Shown: in pieces, positions 7,691 through 18,185 of the stretch
How the letters are laid out: every line of letters starts with the position of its first letter
Numbering within the stretch: position 1 is the stretch's first letter
Source: DASYRM01 sp036004405
GTDB taxonomy: Bacteria > Acidobacteriota > Vicinamibacteria > Vicinamibacterales > UBA2999
Direction of reading: 5' to 3'
Length of the DNA: 64,000 bases
Assembly: GCA_036004405.1 (NCBI GenBank)
Contig: DASYRM010000070.1
Coordinates: 1 to 64,000, forward strand
Program-made: the position numbers and the translations under genes
The notes under the pieces: model-generated
What the model was told of the DNA's origin: nothing
The model's input: only the letters and a program-made list of their open reading frames with translations
The model's database searches: none

Positions 7691-9298
7691 TCAGCCGAGC
7701 GCCATCACGTCGAACTGCTCGTGATGGAGCTGCGGGTCCGGGCGCAGCGTCACGTCCTTGCCGATCGACTGCTTCAGATCCTTGAACACGGCACGCTCCT
7801 CGTCCGTGAACGCGCGCGCGATGTCGGGGTTGACCCGCAGCAACAGGCTCTGGCCGTTGAGATCGGCGCCGATCTTCTTCACCTCGGCGAGGATCTCGTA
7901 GCAGATCGTCGAGCTCGATTTGATGACCGAGCTGCCCAGGCAGTACGGGCACGGCTCGGTGAGCGTGCGCTCCAGGCTCTGCTTCACGCGCTTCCGCGTG
8001 ATGATCACGAGGCCGAAGTCCGACACCTGCAGCGCCTTGGACGGCGCGCGGTCCTTGCGCAGCTCCTGCTCGACGGCGTGCAGCACCTTCTGCCGGTTCT
8101 TCTTGTCCTCCATGTCGATGAAGTCGAGGACGATGATGCCGCCAAGGTCGCGCAGGCGGATCTGCCGCACAATCTCCTTGGCGGCCTCGAGGTTGGTCTT
8201 GAGGATCGTGTCCTCGAGCCGGCCGGCGGTCTTCTTGCCGACGTAGCGGCCGGTGTTGACGTCGATCGCGACCAGCGCCTCGGTGGGATTGATGACGATC
8301 GACCCGCCCGATTTCAGCCACACCTTGCTGCGCAGCGCCTTGTCGATCTCGGCCTGCACGCCGTATTCCTCGAAAATCGGGAACGGCTTCTCGTAGAGCC
8401 GCACCTTCGGCGCGAGCGACGGCATGATGCGCTCGATGAGCTCGAGGATCTTGCGGTACTCGTGCTCGTTGTCGATGCGAATGGCCGAGAACTCTTCGGT
8501 CAGCAGATCGCGCAGCAGCTTGGCGACGAGGCTCGCCTCGCGGTACACGACCGCCGGGGCGCGCGAGCTCTCCGATTTCTGCCGGATCTCGGTCCACACC
8601 TTGTGGAAATAGCTCAGGTCCGAGACGATGTCCTCTTTCGGGCGTCCGCCGGCGGCCGTGCGGATGATGACGCCGCCCGCGAAGCCGTGCTCCTCGCGGA
8701 ACTCGCGGACGATGCCGCGCAGGCGACTCCGCTCCTCGCGTGAATCGATCTTCCGCGACACGCCGACGTGGTCCACGGTCGGCATGAACACCAGGAACCG
8801 GCCTGGCATGGTGGCGTGACAGGTCAGGCGGGCGCCCTTCGTGCCGAGCGGCTCCTTGGCCACCTGCACGATGATCTCCTGCCCTTCCTTGACGAGCTCT
8901 TCGATCTTGGGCTCGGGGGCTTTCTCCCGTTCTCGATCGCGCCCGCCGCGACCGCCTCCCCCGCCGCGGCTTTGTCCCCCCGGAGAGCCGGCTATCGGAA
9001 CCGCGCCGGACTTGTTGCCGTTGGCCACCGCCTCGTCCTCGTCGGTCTCGAGGCGGTCGAACTCCTCGAAGGTGGCGACGACATCGGAAACGTAGAGAAA
9101 GCCGTCGCGTTCGAGACCGAGGTCAACGAACGCCGACTGCATGCCGGGCAGCACTTTGGATACCCGGCCCTTGTAAAGATTGCCCACCACCCCGCGCGAT
9201 CGCTCGCGCTCGATGAATACTTCGGCAACCTGGTCCTCCTCGAGGATCGCGACCCGTGTTTCGTGGGCGCTCGAGGAGATGATCATCTCCTTGGTCAT
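7691..9298 (-). CDS. rng: Ribonuclease G/E family endoribonuclease (535 aa)
   Basis: The N-terminal S1 RNA-binding domain is visible (NLYKGRVSKVLPGMQSAFVD). The 5' sensor/RNase H-like and catalytic parts follow, including TVDHVGVSRKIDSREERSR, the metal-binding strands EALVAIDVNTGRYVGKK and GGIIVLDFIDMEDKKN, and the zinc-link Cys pair CPYCLGS. At 535 residues it lacks the long C-terminal degradosome scaffold of RNase E and fits RNase G. A Gly/Arg-rich insertion (about residues 107-130, GGGGGRGGRDRERE) lies inside the S1 domain, a common variation in this family. It matures rRNA and tRNA and turns over mRNA in the cytoplasm. It lies 110 nt downstream of rodA, a classical shape-locus association. 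Confidence 0.95.
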   Translation of the reverse strand: MTKEMIISSSAHETRVAILEEDQVAEVFIERERSRGVVGNLYKGRVSKVLPGMQSAFVDLGLERDGFLYVSDVVATFEEFDRLETDEDEAVANGNKSGAVPIAGSPGGQSRGGGGGRGGRDREREKAPEPKIEELVKEGQEIIVQVAKEPLGTKGARLTCHATMPGRFLVFMPTVDHVGVSRKIDSREERSRLRGIVREFREEHGFAGGVIIRTAAGGRPKEDIVSDLSYFHKVWTEIRQKSESSRAPAVVYREASLVAKLLRDLLTEEFSAIRIDNEHEYRKILELIERIMPSLAPKVRLYEKPFPIFEEYGVQAEIDKALRSKVWLKSGGSIVINPTEALVAIDVNTGRYVGKKTAGRLEDTILKTNLEAAKEIVRQIRLRDLGGIIVLDFIDMEDKKNRQKVLHAVEQELRKDRAPSKALQVSDFGLVIITRKRVKQSLERTLTEPCPYCLGSSVIKSSSTICYEILAEVKKIGADLNGQSLLLRVNPDIARAFTDEERAVFKDLKQSIGKDVTLRPDPQLHHEQFDVMALG

Positions 9299-9408
9299 GC
9301 CCGTAATTCTCCAGCTGCACGCACAGACGCACCCGAGCCGCGCATGTCACGAGACACGTGAGCAGAAGCGCGGCGAGAAAGGTGATCATGGGCAGCCTGT
9401 ATGGCGAT

Positions 9409-10494
9409 CTAATTCGTGAATCGTCGCATCCGCACGTTGAGGATCAAGCCGAACGCCGCCAAGGTTGCAATCATGGAGGAGCCGCCGTAGCTCATGAGCG
9501 GAAGCGTAAGCCCTTTGACCGGCGCCAGGCCGGCCGACATCGTGATGTTGTACACGACCTGGAACGTGAAGCTTGCCAGCACGCCCAGGACGAGGAACGA
9601 GCCAAGGCGGTCTTTGGCCAGAGCGGCCGCCTCGAGCGCGCGCAGAATGACGAAAAGGTAGAGCCCGAGCGCCACGAGCACGCCGGCAAAGCCGTGCTCC
9701 TCCGCCAGGACCGAGAAGATGAAATCGTTGTGCGCCACCGGAAGGAACCGCAGCTGACCCTGCGTGCCCTTCTGGAAACCCTTGCCCCACACGCCGCCGG
9801 ACCCGACGGTGATGCGGGCCTGAATCTGCTGGTACCCGGCGCCCTTGGCGTCCTGCGACGGGTCGAGAAAGGTCGAAATGCGTTCTTTCTGATAGTCCTG
9901 GAGCGCGAACTTCCACGCCACGGGCGCCACCAGCACGCCCACGAGCGCGAGGATGCCGAAGATTCGCATCGGCATGCCCGCCACGAAGGCGCCGGCGAAG
10001 AGAATGGGCACGAGCGTCACCGCCGTGCCGAGATCGGGCTGTCGTGCAATGAGCACGAGCGGCACGACGGTGATCGCACCGGCAATCAGCAGGTCGCTCC
10101 GGGCAACGCCGCCGCGCCGCCCCTCGGCAAAGAACTTGGCCAGCACGAGCGCCAGCGCCGCTTTGGCAAACTCCGAGGGCTGCAGGTTGAGGGGGCCGAA
10201 GTCGATCCAGCGCCGCGACCCGCCGCGCACGACGCCGAGGAAGAGCACGTAGACGAGCAGGAGCACCACGCCGCCGTAGACGAAGTGCGACTTGTCGGCG
10301 AGCGTCCGGTAGTCGATGGCAAGACAGATGGTGAGGGCGACGAGGCCGAGGAGGATGCCGTAAATCTGCGTGACGTAGATGCCGGTTGGTCCGCCGGTCG
10401 CGCTGTAGATGTTGGCGAGGCCGATGAAGCACAGCGCCATCACGGCGATGAGCATCGCCCAGTCGATGTGGAAGTGGAGCCGGCGCTCGAACAT
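9409..10494 (-). CDS. rodA: Rod-shape peptidoglycan glycosyltransferase RodA (361 aa)
   Basis: A polytopic SEDS-family protein. The sequence shows the family blocks IYSATGGPTG, the conserved WIDFGPLNLQPSEFAK loop, LLIARQPDLGTAVTL and the C-terminal GLTLPLMSYGGSSMIATLAA. SEDS proteins polymerise lipid II glycan strands, and RodA works with the class B transpeptidase PBP2 encoded immediately upstream. Stop and start overlap by one base (TGATG), so the two partners are translationally coupled. Length is typical. About ten membrane helices are apparent. Confidence 0.96.
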   Translation of the reverse strand: MFERRLHFHIDWAMLIAVMALCFIGLANIYSATGGPTGIYVTQIYGILLGLVALTICLAIDYRTLADKSHFVYGGVVLLLVYVLFLGVVRGGSRRWIDFGPLNLQPSEFAKAALALVLAKFFAEGRRGGVARSDLLIAGAITVVPLVLIARQPDLGTAVTLVPILFAGAFVAGMPMRIFGILALVGVLVAPVAWKFALQDYQKERISTFLDPSQDAKGAGYQQIQARITVGSGGVWGKGFQKGTQGQLRFLPVAHNDFIFSVLAEEHGFAGVLVALGLYLFVILRALEAAALAKDRLGSFLVLGVLASFTFQVVYNITMSAGLAPVKGLTLPLMSYGGSSMIATLAAFGLILNVRMRRFTN

Positions 10495-12449
10495 CAGTCC
10501 GTCTCGCGGAAGCGCCCGTCGGCCGTCACCGTGCCGTACACCACGCCCCGCGCGTCGGCCACGTCCACCGCGGGCAGCGCCGGCGGCGAATCCGGATCTT
10601 CGTCCGGACCGGCCGGCGGCTGCTGGCCGGGAATCACCGGCAGCGGGCGGCCCTCCTTCTTGGCGAAGTAGGTTTCGATGACGTGCTTGGCGATCGGCGC
10701 TCCGAGGAAGCCGTGCTCGCCGTGCTCGGCGAAGATCACGCCGGCAATCTGCGGGTTGTCACGCGGGGCAAAGAACACGAAGAAGCCGTGGTCGCGCAAA
10801 TCGCGATCGCTTCCCTTGGCCGCCTGCCGGCCCTGGATGGAAATCACCTGCGCGGTGCCGGTCTTCCCGGCTACGTCGTAGCCGGGAATGCGAGCGCGAC
10901 CGCCCGTGCCGTTGCCGTTCACGACCAGCCAAAGGCCATCACGGAGCGCGGCCAGGTTCTCCGGTTTGAATGCCACATGATCGGCCACCGCGGGCGGCGG
11001 CACCGGCTTCCAGCCCTGGCCTTCGTCGATCGCCTTCAACACGTGGGGCGTCACGCGCGTGCCGCCATTGGCGACGGTGGAGATCATCACCGCCAGCGAC
11101 GCCGGCGTCACCGCCACCTGGCCCTGCCCGATCGACACCGAAATGGTTTCGCCGGCGTACCATTTCTCGCCGTAGCGCTTCATCTTCCATTCGGTGGACG
11201 GGACGAGACTCTCCTGCTCGTTCGGCAGATCGATGCCGGTCTTGCCCGACAGGCCGAGCTTCTCCGCCCACTTGTGGATCTTGTCCACGCCCAGCATGTT
11301 GCCGAGCGTGTAGAAGTAGACGTTGCACGACTTCTCGATCGCGTGGCGCATGTCCACGGTGCCGTGGCCGCCCTTGAGGTGGCACTTGAAGTAGCGCCCG
11401 AAGAAGGTGGCGCCGCCGGTGCAGGTCACCTTGAAATCGGGGGTGACCAGCCCCTCTTCCAGCGCTGCGGTGGCGACCACGACCTTGAAGGTGGACCCGG
11501 GCGAATAGCGTCCCTGCAGCACACGGTTCTGCAGCGGCTTCAACTTGTCGGTGTTGAGCGAGTTCCAGGTGGCGCGGTCGATGCCCACCGCAAAGTCGTT
11601 CGGGTCGTAGGACGGCAGGCTCGTGTAGGTAAGCACCTCGCCGTTGCGCGGATCGAGGATGAGCGCGGCGCCGTTGAACCCGGCGTGGCGGAAGCCGTCT
11701 TCGGCCGCGCGCTGCAGGTCGGCGTCGATCGTGAGCTGCACGCGGCGCCCCTCGACCGGCGGGATCTCTTCGAGCGTGCGAATCTCGCGGCCGACGCTGT
11801 TGACGACGACGCGCTTGGCACCGTCGGTGCCCATCAGCAGGTCGTTGTAGGCTTTTTCGAAGCCCTGCTGCCCGACGATGTCGCCCTGCGCGGCGCCCGC
11901 CTCCACCTGCGAGTCGTTGGCTTCGCCCACGTAGCCGAACAGGTGTGCCGCCATGGCCTGCGAGGGATAGCGGCGGGCCGGGACTTCCTCGACGCGGACG
12001 TCCGGCAGTTCGGTGTCGAGCCGTCGTGCCGTGACCGCCGCCACCTGCCCCAGCGTCGCGTCCTCGACGACGACCACCGGGCGATACGTCGGCTCGGCGC
12101 GATGGCGATCGATGATCTGCTGCACCTGCTTCGAGTCGAGATGCGCGACCTCCGACAGCAGCGCGACTGTGTGGGGCAGGTTCTTGGAGTGCTCGCGGAT
12201 GATCGAGATGGTGAAGGAGTGCCGGTTCTCCACCAGCACCGCGCCGTTGCGGTCGAAGAGCACACCGCGCGGCGCGCGCAGGGCGAGCGTCCGCTGGTGA
12301 TTGTTCTCCGCCATCTCCTCGTACTTGGCGTGCTGGACGACCTGGAGGAACCAGAAGCCCATCGCCAGCGCGGTGAACACGCCGACGGCCCCCCACTGCA
12401 GCACGTGGAGGCGAAGCGCGACGCGACGGCGATCTTCTGCGACAGACAT
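10494..12449 (-). CDS. mrdA: Penicillin-binding protein 2 (class B transpeptidase, 651 aa)
   Basis: A short cytoplasmic N-terminus and one membrane anchor (LQWGAVGVFTALAMGFWFLQ) precede the PBP dimerisation domain (LALRAPRGVLFDRNGAVLVE). The transpeptidase domain has the catalytic S319-T-F-K322 within YSPGSTFKV, the second motif SCN (EKSCNVYFYTLGN) and the KTG triad in AGKTGTAQV. It cross-links peptidoglycan in the elongasome together with RodA. The start ATG at 12449 was chosen because the family N-terminus begins there; a longer open frame upstream would cover the mreD end. A proline-rich C-terminal tail of about 55 residues follows the catalytic domain. Confidence 0.96.
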   Translation of the reverse strand: MSVAEDRRRVALRLHVLQWGAVGVFTALAMGFWFLQVVQHAKYEEMAENNHQRTLALRAPRGVLFDRNGAVLVENRHSFTISIIREHSKNLPHTVALLSEVAHLDSKQVQQIIDRHRAEPTYRPVVVVEDATLGQVAAVTARRLDTELPDVRVEEVPARRYPSQAMAAHLFGYVGEANDSQVEAGAAQGDIVGQQGFEKAYNDLLMGTDGAKRVVVNSVGREIRTLEEIPPVEGRRVQLTIDADLQRAAEDGFRHAGFNGAALILDPRNGEVLTYTSLPSYDPNDFAVGIDRATWNSLNTDKLKPLQNRVLQGRYSPGSTFKVVVATAALEEGLVTPDFKVTCTGGATFFGRYFKCHLKGGHGTVDMRHAIEKSCNVYFYTLGNMLGVDKIHKWAEKLGLSGKTGIDLPNEQESLVPSTEWKMKRYGEKWYAGETISVSIGQGQVAVTPASLAVMISTVANGGTRVTPHVLKAIDEGQGWKPVPPPAVADHVAFKPENLAALRDGLWLVVNGNGTGGRARIPGYDVAGKTGTAQVISIQGRQAAKGSDRDLRDHGFFVFFAPRDNPQIAGVIFAEHGEHGFLGAPIAKHVIETYFAKKEGRPLPVIPGQQPPAGPDEDPDSPPALPAVDVADARGVVYGTVTADGRFRETD

Positions 12450-12481
12450 AGAGCGATCCTTGCTGCCTCTAGCCTCTGGGC

Positions 12482-12988
12482 TCAGACCTTGGGCCGACGC
12501 GACAGCCGCCGGCGTTCCATCACGCCGGGAAACGATTCGATGGTGGCAAACGCCACCATGCCTACCACCGTGTTCCCGAGTGCCTGGGTGGCCACGGCCG
12601 CCCACGGCGACGAGAACGTCAACAACCCCAGCGCCACGTACATCCCCTGGAACAGCAGGGCGTGCAACGCCGTGGCGCCCATGAACACGAACAGCCGGGG
12701 AATGGCCGCAGTGACGATGAACTGCTGGCCGATGGCCCCGACCAAGAACCCCACGATCGACTTGGCCAGCCCGCCGATGCCGATGATCGGGCTCGCCAGC
12801 GCGTCCTGAATCAACCCGGCCACGCTGCCGGCCAGCATCCCGCTCGCGGCCCCCGACGTCAGCGCCACGTAGACGACGGCGACGAGCACCAGATCGATCG
12901 GCGTGCTCCCCCCCACGACGAACCGGGCCAGCGTCGTCTGGAGCGCGAGAGCCAGCGCAATCGCAATCAGGGCACCGGCAGCCCTCAC
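12482..12988 (-). CDS. mreD: Rod-shape-determining protein MreD (168 aa)
   Basis: A small, strongly hydrophobic protein with five or six membrane helices, starting IAIALALALQTTLARFVVGG and containing PIDLVLVAVVYVALTSGAAS and GLIQDALASPIIGIGGLAKS, the conserved MreD block. It links MreC with the elongasome in the inner membrane. The ATG overlaps the mreC stop by 4 nt. The gene is normally poorly conserved, so the assignment rests on both sequence and its position between mreC and mrdA. Confidence 0.92.
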   Translation of the reverse strand: MRAAGALIAIALALALQTTLARFVVGGSTPIDLVLVAVVYVALTSGAASGMLAGSVAGLIQDALASPIIGIGGLAKSIVGFLVGAIGQQFIVTAAIPRLFVFMGATALHALLFQGMYVALGLLTFSSPWAAVATQALGNTVVGMVAFATIESFPGVMERRRLSRRPKV

Positions 12989-13833
12989 GGCGCGCTCGCC
13001 CGAGCCGCCTTCGGCACCTCGGAGGCCGAGGTCACGACCAACACCGTTTCGAGCGCCGACAGGTTCACGGCCGGCCGGATCAGCACGGTGCTGAACTCGC
13101 CCGCGCTTCGCTCGATGGATTCTATCTGACCGATGACGAAGCCCTTTGGGTAAATACCGTCAATACCCGAGGTGACCACGCGGTCGCCGGTCTTGAGGTC
13201 GGCCGTCCCCGGCACGTATTCGAACCGCATGCGGTCGCTGCCCGTGCCCACCACGACGCCCTGGGCGCGCGTGCGCTCGACGAGACCCGCGACGGCGGCG
13301 TTGCGGTCGATGATGAGCTGGACTTTGGCGGCTCGCGGAGTGGGCAGAACCACCCGGCCCACGATGCCGGCCGGGGCGATGACCGCCATGTCGGCGGCGA
13401 GGCCCTGGGAGCTGCCTTTGTCCAGCGTCATGGTGCGGAAGTCGGGGCTGGCGCCGCTGGCGATGACCGCGGCCGGCGTCGTGGCGAGCGGCGTCTCCTT
13501 CTTGAGGTCGAGCAGCTCCTGGAGCACACGCGTCTGACCGGCCATCGCGCGCTCGCGCTGCAAAGCCACTTCGAGCTGTGACACCCGCTGTTTCAGGGTG
13601 TCGTTCTCGCGGCCAATCTCACGCAGGTTGACGTAGTTCTGCCACACTCCGCGCGCCTCGCCGATCCCGCCGGTGGCGACCCGCTGCACCTCGGCCATCG
13701 CGCCGAAAATCACTTCTTCGAGCAGCGGCACGCCGCGCTTGGAGGTGACCTGAGCGGAGATCAAGATGAGATGCGCTACGGTGACCGTCATGAACAGCCA
13801 GCCGACGCGCTGACGGATATCGAGGAGCGCCAT
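12985..13833 (-). CDS. mreC: Rod-shape-determining protein MreC (282 aa)
   Basis: One N-terminal membrane anchor (LFMTVTVAHLILISAQVTS) is followed by a coiled coil (about residues 70-100, IGRENDTLKQRVSQLEVALQ) and the two beta-barrel domain of MreC. Typical family segments are VIASGASPDFRTMTLDKGSS, GIVGRVVLPTPRAAKVQLII and GDRVVTSGIDGIYPKGFVIG. It is a periplasmic scaffold that activates PBP2-RodA. The gap to mreB is 13 nt and it overlaps mreD by 4 nt, confirming the operon. The length is normal. Confidence 0.95.
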   Translation of the reverse strand: MALLDIRQRVGWLFMTVTVAHLILISAQVTSKRGVPLLEEVIFGAMAEVQRVATGGIGEARGVWQNYVNLREIGRENDTLKQRVSQLEVALQRERAMAGQTRVLQELLDLKKETPLATTPAAVIASGASPDFRTMTLDKGSSQGLAADMAVIAPAGIVGRVVLPTPRAAKVQLIIDRNAAVAGLVERTRAQGVVVGTGSDRMRFEYVPGTADLKTGDRVVTSGIDGIYPKGFVIGQIESIERSAGEFSTVLIRPAVNLSALETVLVVTSASEVPKAARASAP

Positions 13834-13846
13834 GGGCGGGGCCGGG

Positions 13847-14872
<1,026 letters not shown>

Positions 14873-14877
14873 CTTAG

Positions 14878-15990
14878 CTACTCCTGCGCCACATGAATCC
14901 CGTCCTTGCCTTCCGCTTTGACCTTGTACATGGCCATGTCGGCGGCTTTCAATAATTCTTCGGCCGATTGGGCAGCGTCCGGGAGGGTGGCCACGCCTAT
15001 GGAGGCGGTCAATCGGACGGACAAGCCGTCCGAAGTCAGAAACTGATGAGCCCGAATCCGTTCCCGGATGCGCATGGCAACCGCCTTGGCGCCGCCGGGA
15101 CCGGTGTCCGGAAGGATAAGAGCAAATTCGTCGCCGCCGAACCGGGCGACGACGTCGGTTTCACGGGCGCAGTCGCGAATGACCCCGCCGGCCTCGACAA
15201 GCGCTTTGCTGCCTGCAAGATGGCCGTGGTTGTCGTTGACCTGTTTGAAGCCGTCGAGGTCGAGAAAGAGCATCGACAGGGGCCGCTTGCTGCGCATGGC
15301 GCGTTTGGTTTCCTGACGCAGCACCTGGTTGAGGTAGCGGGAATTCGACAGCAGCGTCAGGTCGTCCGTCACCGACAGCGCTTCGACACGCTGCAGCGCC
15401 AGGGCGTTGTCGAGGGCGATGGCCGGAACCTCCAGCAGCGCCTGCAACGCCGCCAGCAGCCCCCCGGCAATGGCCGGCGCCGCCGACGAGACCTGCGAAT
15501 CGAGCCCCACGAGCACGCCGATCACCTGCCCGCGGCAGTTGAGCGGCAGCGCCACGACCGTGCCGCTCCCCCGGCCGCTGGCCCGGAAATCCTTCGATAA
15601 ATCGCCCGAGAGCAGGTCGTCGCCGTGGCTCATCACCCATTCGGCCGCCGACCACAACGAGGGGCCGAGGCTGGGCGTGAGGCCCGAATCGGCCATCACC
15701 GTGAGCCGGTCGCTGTTGTCGCGGGCCACCACAGCCCAGCAGGGCGCCGGCAGCCAGCTGTTGGCCTGGCGCACCAGCCATTCGGCCACTTTGGGGGCTT
15801 CGGTCGAGGCGTTGGCGTCACGGGTGACCTGCAACAGCGTTTCGCGGGTGGCCAGCCGGGAGCGCAGGGTCTTGAGCCTAGGTTTCCACCGGGCGGACGG
15901 ATCCATGCGAGAGGCCCCTCGGACGACGCGAGGGGCGGCGGCCTTGGAGGCCAGAGGCTTCACGGCGCGCTGAGGCGGTCGTGGTGGCAC
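14878..15990 (-). CDS. Diguanylate cyclase with GAF-like sensor domain, first gene of the mre operon (370 aa)
   Basis: The C-terminal GGDEF domain is complete: DDLTLLSNSRYLNQVL, the metal-binding LFLDLDGFKQVNDNHGH, active site G285-G-D-E-F289 and the C-terminal strand ASIGVAT. The product-inhibition I-site R276-E-T-D279 sits exactly five residues before GGDEF, so feedback control by c-di-GMP is expected. Residues about 65-200 form a GAF-like sensory domain (LPAPCWAVVARDNSDRLTVM, VVALPLNCRGQVIGVLVG). No membrane segment is seen, so the enzyme is cytoplasmic. A later ATG at 15906 is an alternative start. It ends 5 nt before mreB and shares its strand. Confidence 0.93.
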   Translation of the reverse strand: MPPRPPQRAVKPLASKAAAPRVVRGASRMDPSARWKPRLKTLRSRLATRETLLQVTRDANASTEAPKVAEWLVRQANSWLPAPCWAVVARDNSDRLTVMADSGLTPSLGPSLWSAAEWVMSHGDDLLSGDLSKDFRASGRGSGTVVALPLNCRGQVIGVLVGLDSQVSSAAPAIAGGLLAALQALLEVPAIALDNALALQRVEALSVTDDLTLLSNSRYLNQVLRQETKRAMRSKRPLSMLFLDLDGFKQVNDNHGHLAGSKALVEAGGVIRDCARETDVVARFGGDEFALILPDTGPGGAKAVAMRIRERIRAHQFLTSDGLSVRLTASIGVATLPDAAQSAEELLKAADMAMYKVKAEGKDGIHVAQE

Positions 15991-16027
15991 TGGGTTGGCG
16001 CGGCGCTAAGTCCTTTGAGACCCGTTA

Positions 16028-16033
16028 AATATA
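16028..16033 (-). promoter_or_regulatory. Candidate extended -10 element for the cyclase-mre operon
   Basis: On the minus strand TGGTATATT forms an extended -10 (TGn-TATATT) 37 nt before the cyclase start codon, in an AT-rich spot that stands out from the GC-rich surroundings. No convincing -35 hexamer is visible, as expected for an extended -10 promoter. Confidence 0.4.
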
Positions 16034-16162
16034 CCACGCCGGCAGGCTCGTCCGGACGCCCCTGAGGGCTGCCCGCGAGCTCCCGAGTGGTTGCAGAGTC
16101 CCCCTTGATGTACGATCCGCTGCTGCGACGGCCGCGGGAACGCGACACTTAGGGACACCGAC

Positions 16163-18100
16163 ATGACGATGCTCGACCGCATGCGTCGGCACCGGAACTG
16201 GCTGAAATGGAGCCTGGCTCTGGTGGTGCTGACGTTCATCATTTTCTATATTCCCGACTTTCTGCAGCGCGACACCGGCACGGCCGGGGCCACGGCGCGC
16301 GAGACCGTCGCCACCGTGGACGGGCACGATCTGCTCGCGGGTGAGTTTCAGCAGCGCTACGTCGCGCAGATGCAGGCCTACCAGCAGCAGTTCGGCGGCT
16401 CGATGAACGCGCAGCTGCTGCGTCAGCTCGGCATCGACCAGCAGGTGCTGTCGCAGATGGTCGACGAGCAGGTGGCGGTGCTCGAGGCCGAGCGGCAGGG
16501 CGTCAAGGTGAGCGACGACGAGCTGGCCCAGCGCATCTTCGCGATTCCCGGCCTGCAGGAGAACGGGCGCTTCATCGGTGAAGCGCGCTACGAGGCGCTG
16601 CTGCGCCAGCAGCGGCCGCCGCTCACGAAGTCGCAGTTCGAGGATCGCTTCCGGCGCAGCATCATGGTGGAGCGGCTGCGCACGGCGCTCACCGACTGGA
16701 TGGCCATCTCCGACAAGGAGCTCGAGGCCGAGTACCGCAAGCGCAACGAGAAAGTGAAGCTGCAGGTCGTCGCCTTCACGGCCGACCGGTTCCGCGACAA
16801 GGTCTCGCTGAGCGACGCCGACATCGCGACCTACTTCGACGCGCACAAAGCGGAGTACCGCGTCGGCGAGCAGCGTTCGGTCAAGTTCCTGCTCCTCGAT
16901 CGCGATCAGGCGCGGCTCAAGGTGGTGGTGCCGCCCACCGACATTCAGCGCTATTACAACGACAACATCCAGCAGTACCAGACGCCGGAACAGATACGCG
17001 CCAGCCACATCCTGCTGAAGACCGAGGGCAAGGACGAAGCGGCGGTGAAGAAACGCGCCGAAGCGCTGCTGGCGCGGGTAAAAGGTGGCGCCGACTTCGC
17101 CGAGCTGGCGAAGAACGAGTCGGAAGACGAAGGCTCGAAGAAGAGCGGCGGCGACCTCGGCTTCTTCGGCAAGGGCCGTATGGTGCCCGAGTTCGAAACG
17201 GCCGCCTTCGCGATGCAGCCGGGTCAGACGAGCGATCTCGTGCGCTCGCAGTTCGGCTTCCACATCATCCGCGTGGTCGAGAAGAAGGCGGGCGAGACGC
17301 GACCGCTCGACCAGGTGCGCCAGCAGATCCAGGACCAGCTGGCGCAGCAGCAGGCCGATGCGCAGATCACCGAGCGCGCGCGCCAGCTCGAAGCGCGCAT
17401 CAAGAATCCGGGCGACCTGGCGGAAGCCGCCGGCGAGCAGGGGCTGATGGTGCAGGAGTCGGGCTATTTCCAGCGCGGCGACCCAGTGCCGGGGCTCGGC
17501 GCGGCGCCGCAGGTGGCGGCCACCGCCTTCTCGCTGGCCGACAACGCCGTGAGCGCCCCGATTTCTGCGCAGCGCGGCGTGGCCTTCATCACCGTGGCCG
17601 GCAAGAAGGACCCCTACGTGCCGAAGCTCGATGAGGTGAAGGAGAAGGTGCGGGTGGACGCCATCCGCGCCAAGGCCGCCGAGTTGAGCAAACAGCGCGC
17701 GACCGAGCTGGCGGGCGGCCTGAAGTCGGCGCCGAACTTCGCCGCGGCGGCCAAGGCGCAGGGGCTCGAGTCCAAGGACACCGATCTCATTACGCGCGGC
17801 TCGGCCATCCCTGACGTCGGCACCAACCCCGAAGTGGACAAGGCGGCGTTCAGCCTGCCGGTCGGCGGCGTGAGCGGCCCGATCGCGACCTCCGAAGGCA
17901 CGGTGATCATCAGGGTGGTGCAGCGCGACGAGGTCACGCCCGCGCAGGTGAAGTCGGGCAGCGAGACGTTCCGGGCCGAGCTCCTCAACGAGCGCCGCTC
18001 CAACTTCTTCAATGCGTACATGAACAAGGCCAAGGAGCGCATGAAGGTGGAGATCAATCCGGAGGTCGTGTCGCGCGTGACGAGCTCGCTGCGTCTCTAG
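16163..18100 (+). CDS. PpiD/SurA-like membrane-anchored peptidyl-prolyl isomerase (645 aa)
   Basis: A short cytoplasmic tail and one transmembrane anchor (LKWSLALVVLTFIIFYIPDF, residues 13-32) are followed by a SurA_N-like helical chaperone domain (FQQRYVAQMQAYQQQFGG to about residue 200). A parvulin domain runs from about residue 277 (RASHILLKTEG, GGADFAELAKN, GGDLGFFGKGRMVPEFETAA). A second parvulin-like or degenerate region follows (about 440-620, with two repeats of xAFSLxxxxVSxPIxxxxGxxxI). This is the architecture of PpiD, a periplasmic foldase at the Sec exit site. The gene is monocistronic: divergent from the cyclase-mre operon and closed by a terminator. Confidence 0.92.
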   Translation: MTMLDRMRRHRNWLKWSLALVVLTFIIFYIPDFLQRDTGTAGATARETVATVDGHDLLAGEFQQRYVAQMQAYQQQFGGSMNAQLLRQLGIDQQVLSQMVDEQVAVLEAERQGVKVSDDELAQRIFAIPGLQENGRFIGEARYEALLRQQRPPLTKSQFEDRFRRSIMVERLRTALTDWMAISDKELEAEYRKRNEKVKLQVVAFTADRFRDKVSLSDADIATYFDAHKAEYRVGEQRSVKFLLLDRDQARLKVVVPPTDIQRYYNDNIQQYQTPEQIRASHILLKTEGKDEAAVKKRAEALLARVKGGADFAELAKNESEDEGSKKSGGDLGFFGKGRMVPEFETAAFAMQPGQTSDLVRSQFGFHIIRVVEKKAGETRPLDQVRQQIQDQLAQQQADAQITERARQLEARIKNPGDLAEAAGEQGLMVQESGYFQRGDPVPGLGAAPQVAATAFSLADNAVSAPISAQRGVAFITVAGKKDPYVPKLDEVKEKVRVDAIRAKAAELSKQRATELAGGLKSAPNFAAAAKAQGLESKDTDLITRGSAIPDVGTNPEVDKAAFSLPVGGVSGPIATSEGTVIIRVVQRDEVTPAQVKSGSETFRAELLNERRSNFFNAYMNKAKERMKVEINPEVVSRVTSSLRL

Positions 18101-18128
18101 AAGGCTTCGGACCAGGCGGCCCGAGTTT

Positions 18129-18166
18129 CGTAGGGGCAGGTCTTTGGACCTGCCCCTGTTTTTTTT
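18129..18166 (+). terminator. Palindromic element followed by a T tract: intrinsic terminator of the PpiD-like gene
   Basis: cgtaggggcaggtc-tttg-gacctgcccctg is a member of the dispersed palindrome family. Here it is followed at once by a run of T residues, giving a textbook rho-independent terminator 28 nt after the foldase stop codon. Confidence 0.85.
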
Positions 18167-18185
18167 GTACGCAGGCGCCGCTTCT

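Noticed and set aside
9123..9389. Small membrane protein between rodA and rng (frame starting at 9389)
   Set aside because: Only the first 20 residues are hydrophobic; the rest is an off-frame copy of the rng start, and no ribosome-binding site is clear.
10683..12809. A 708-codon plus-strand frame opposite mrdA and mreD
   Set aside because: Antisense shadow; the minus strand has intact PBP2 and MreD motifs.
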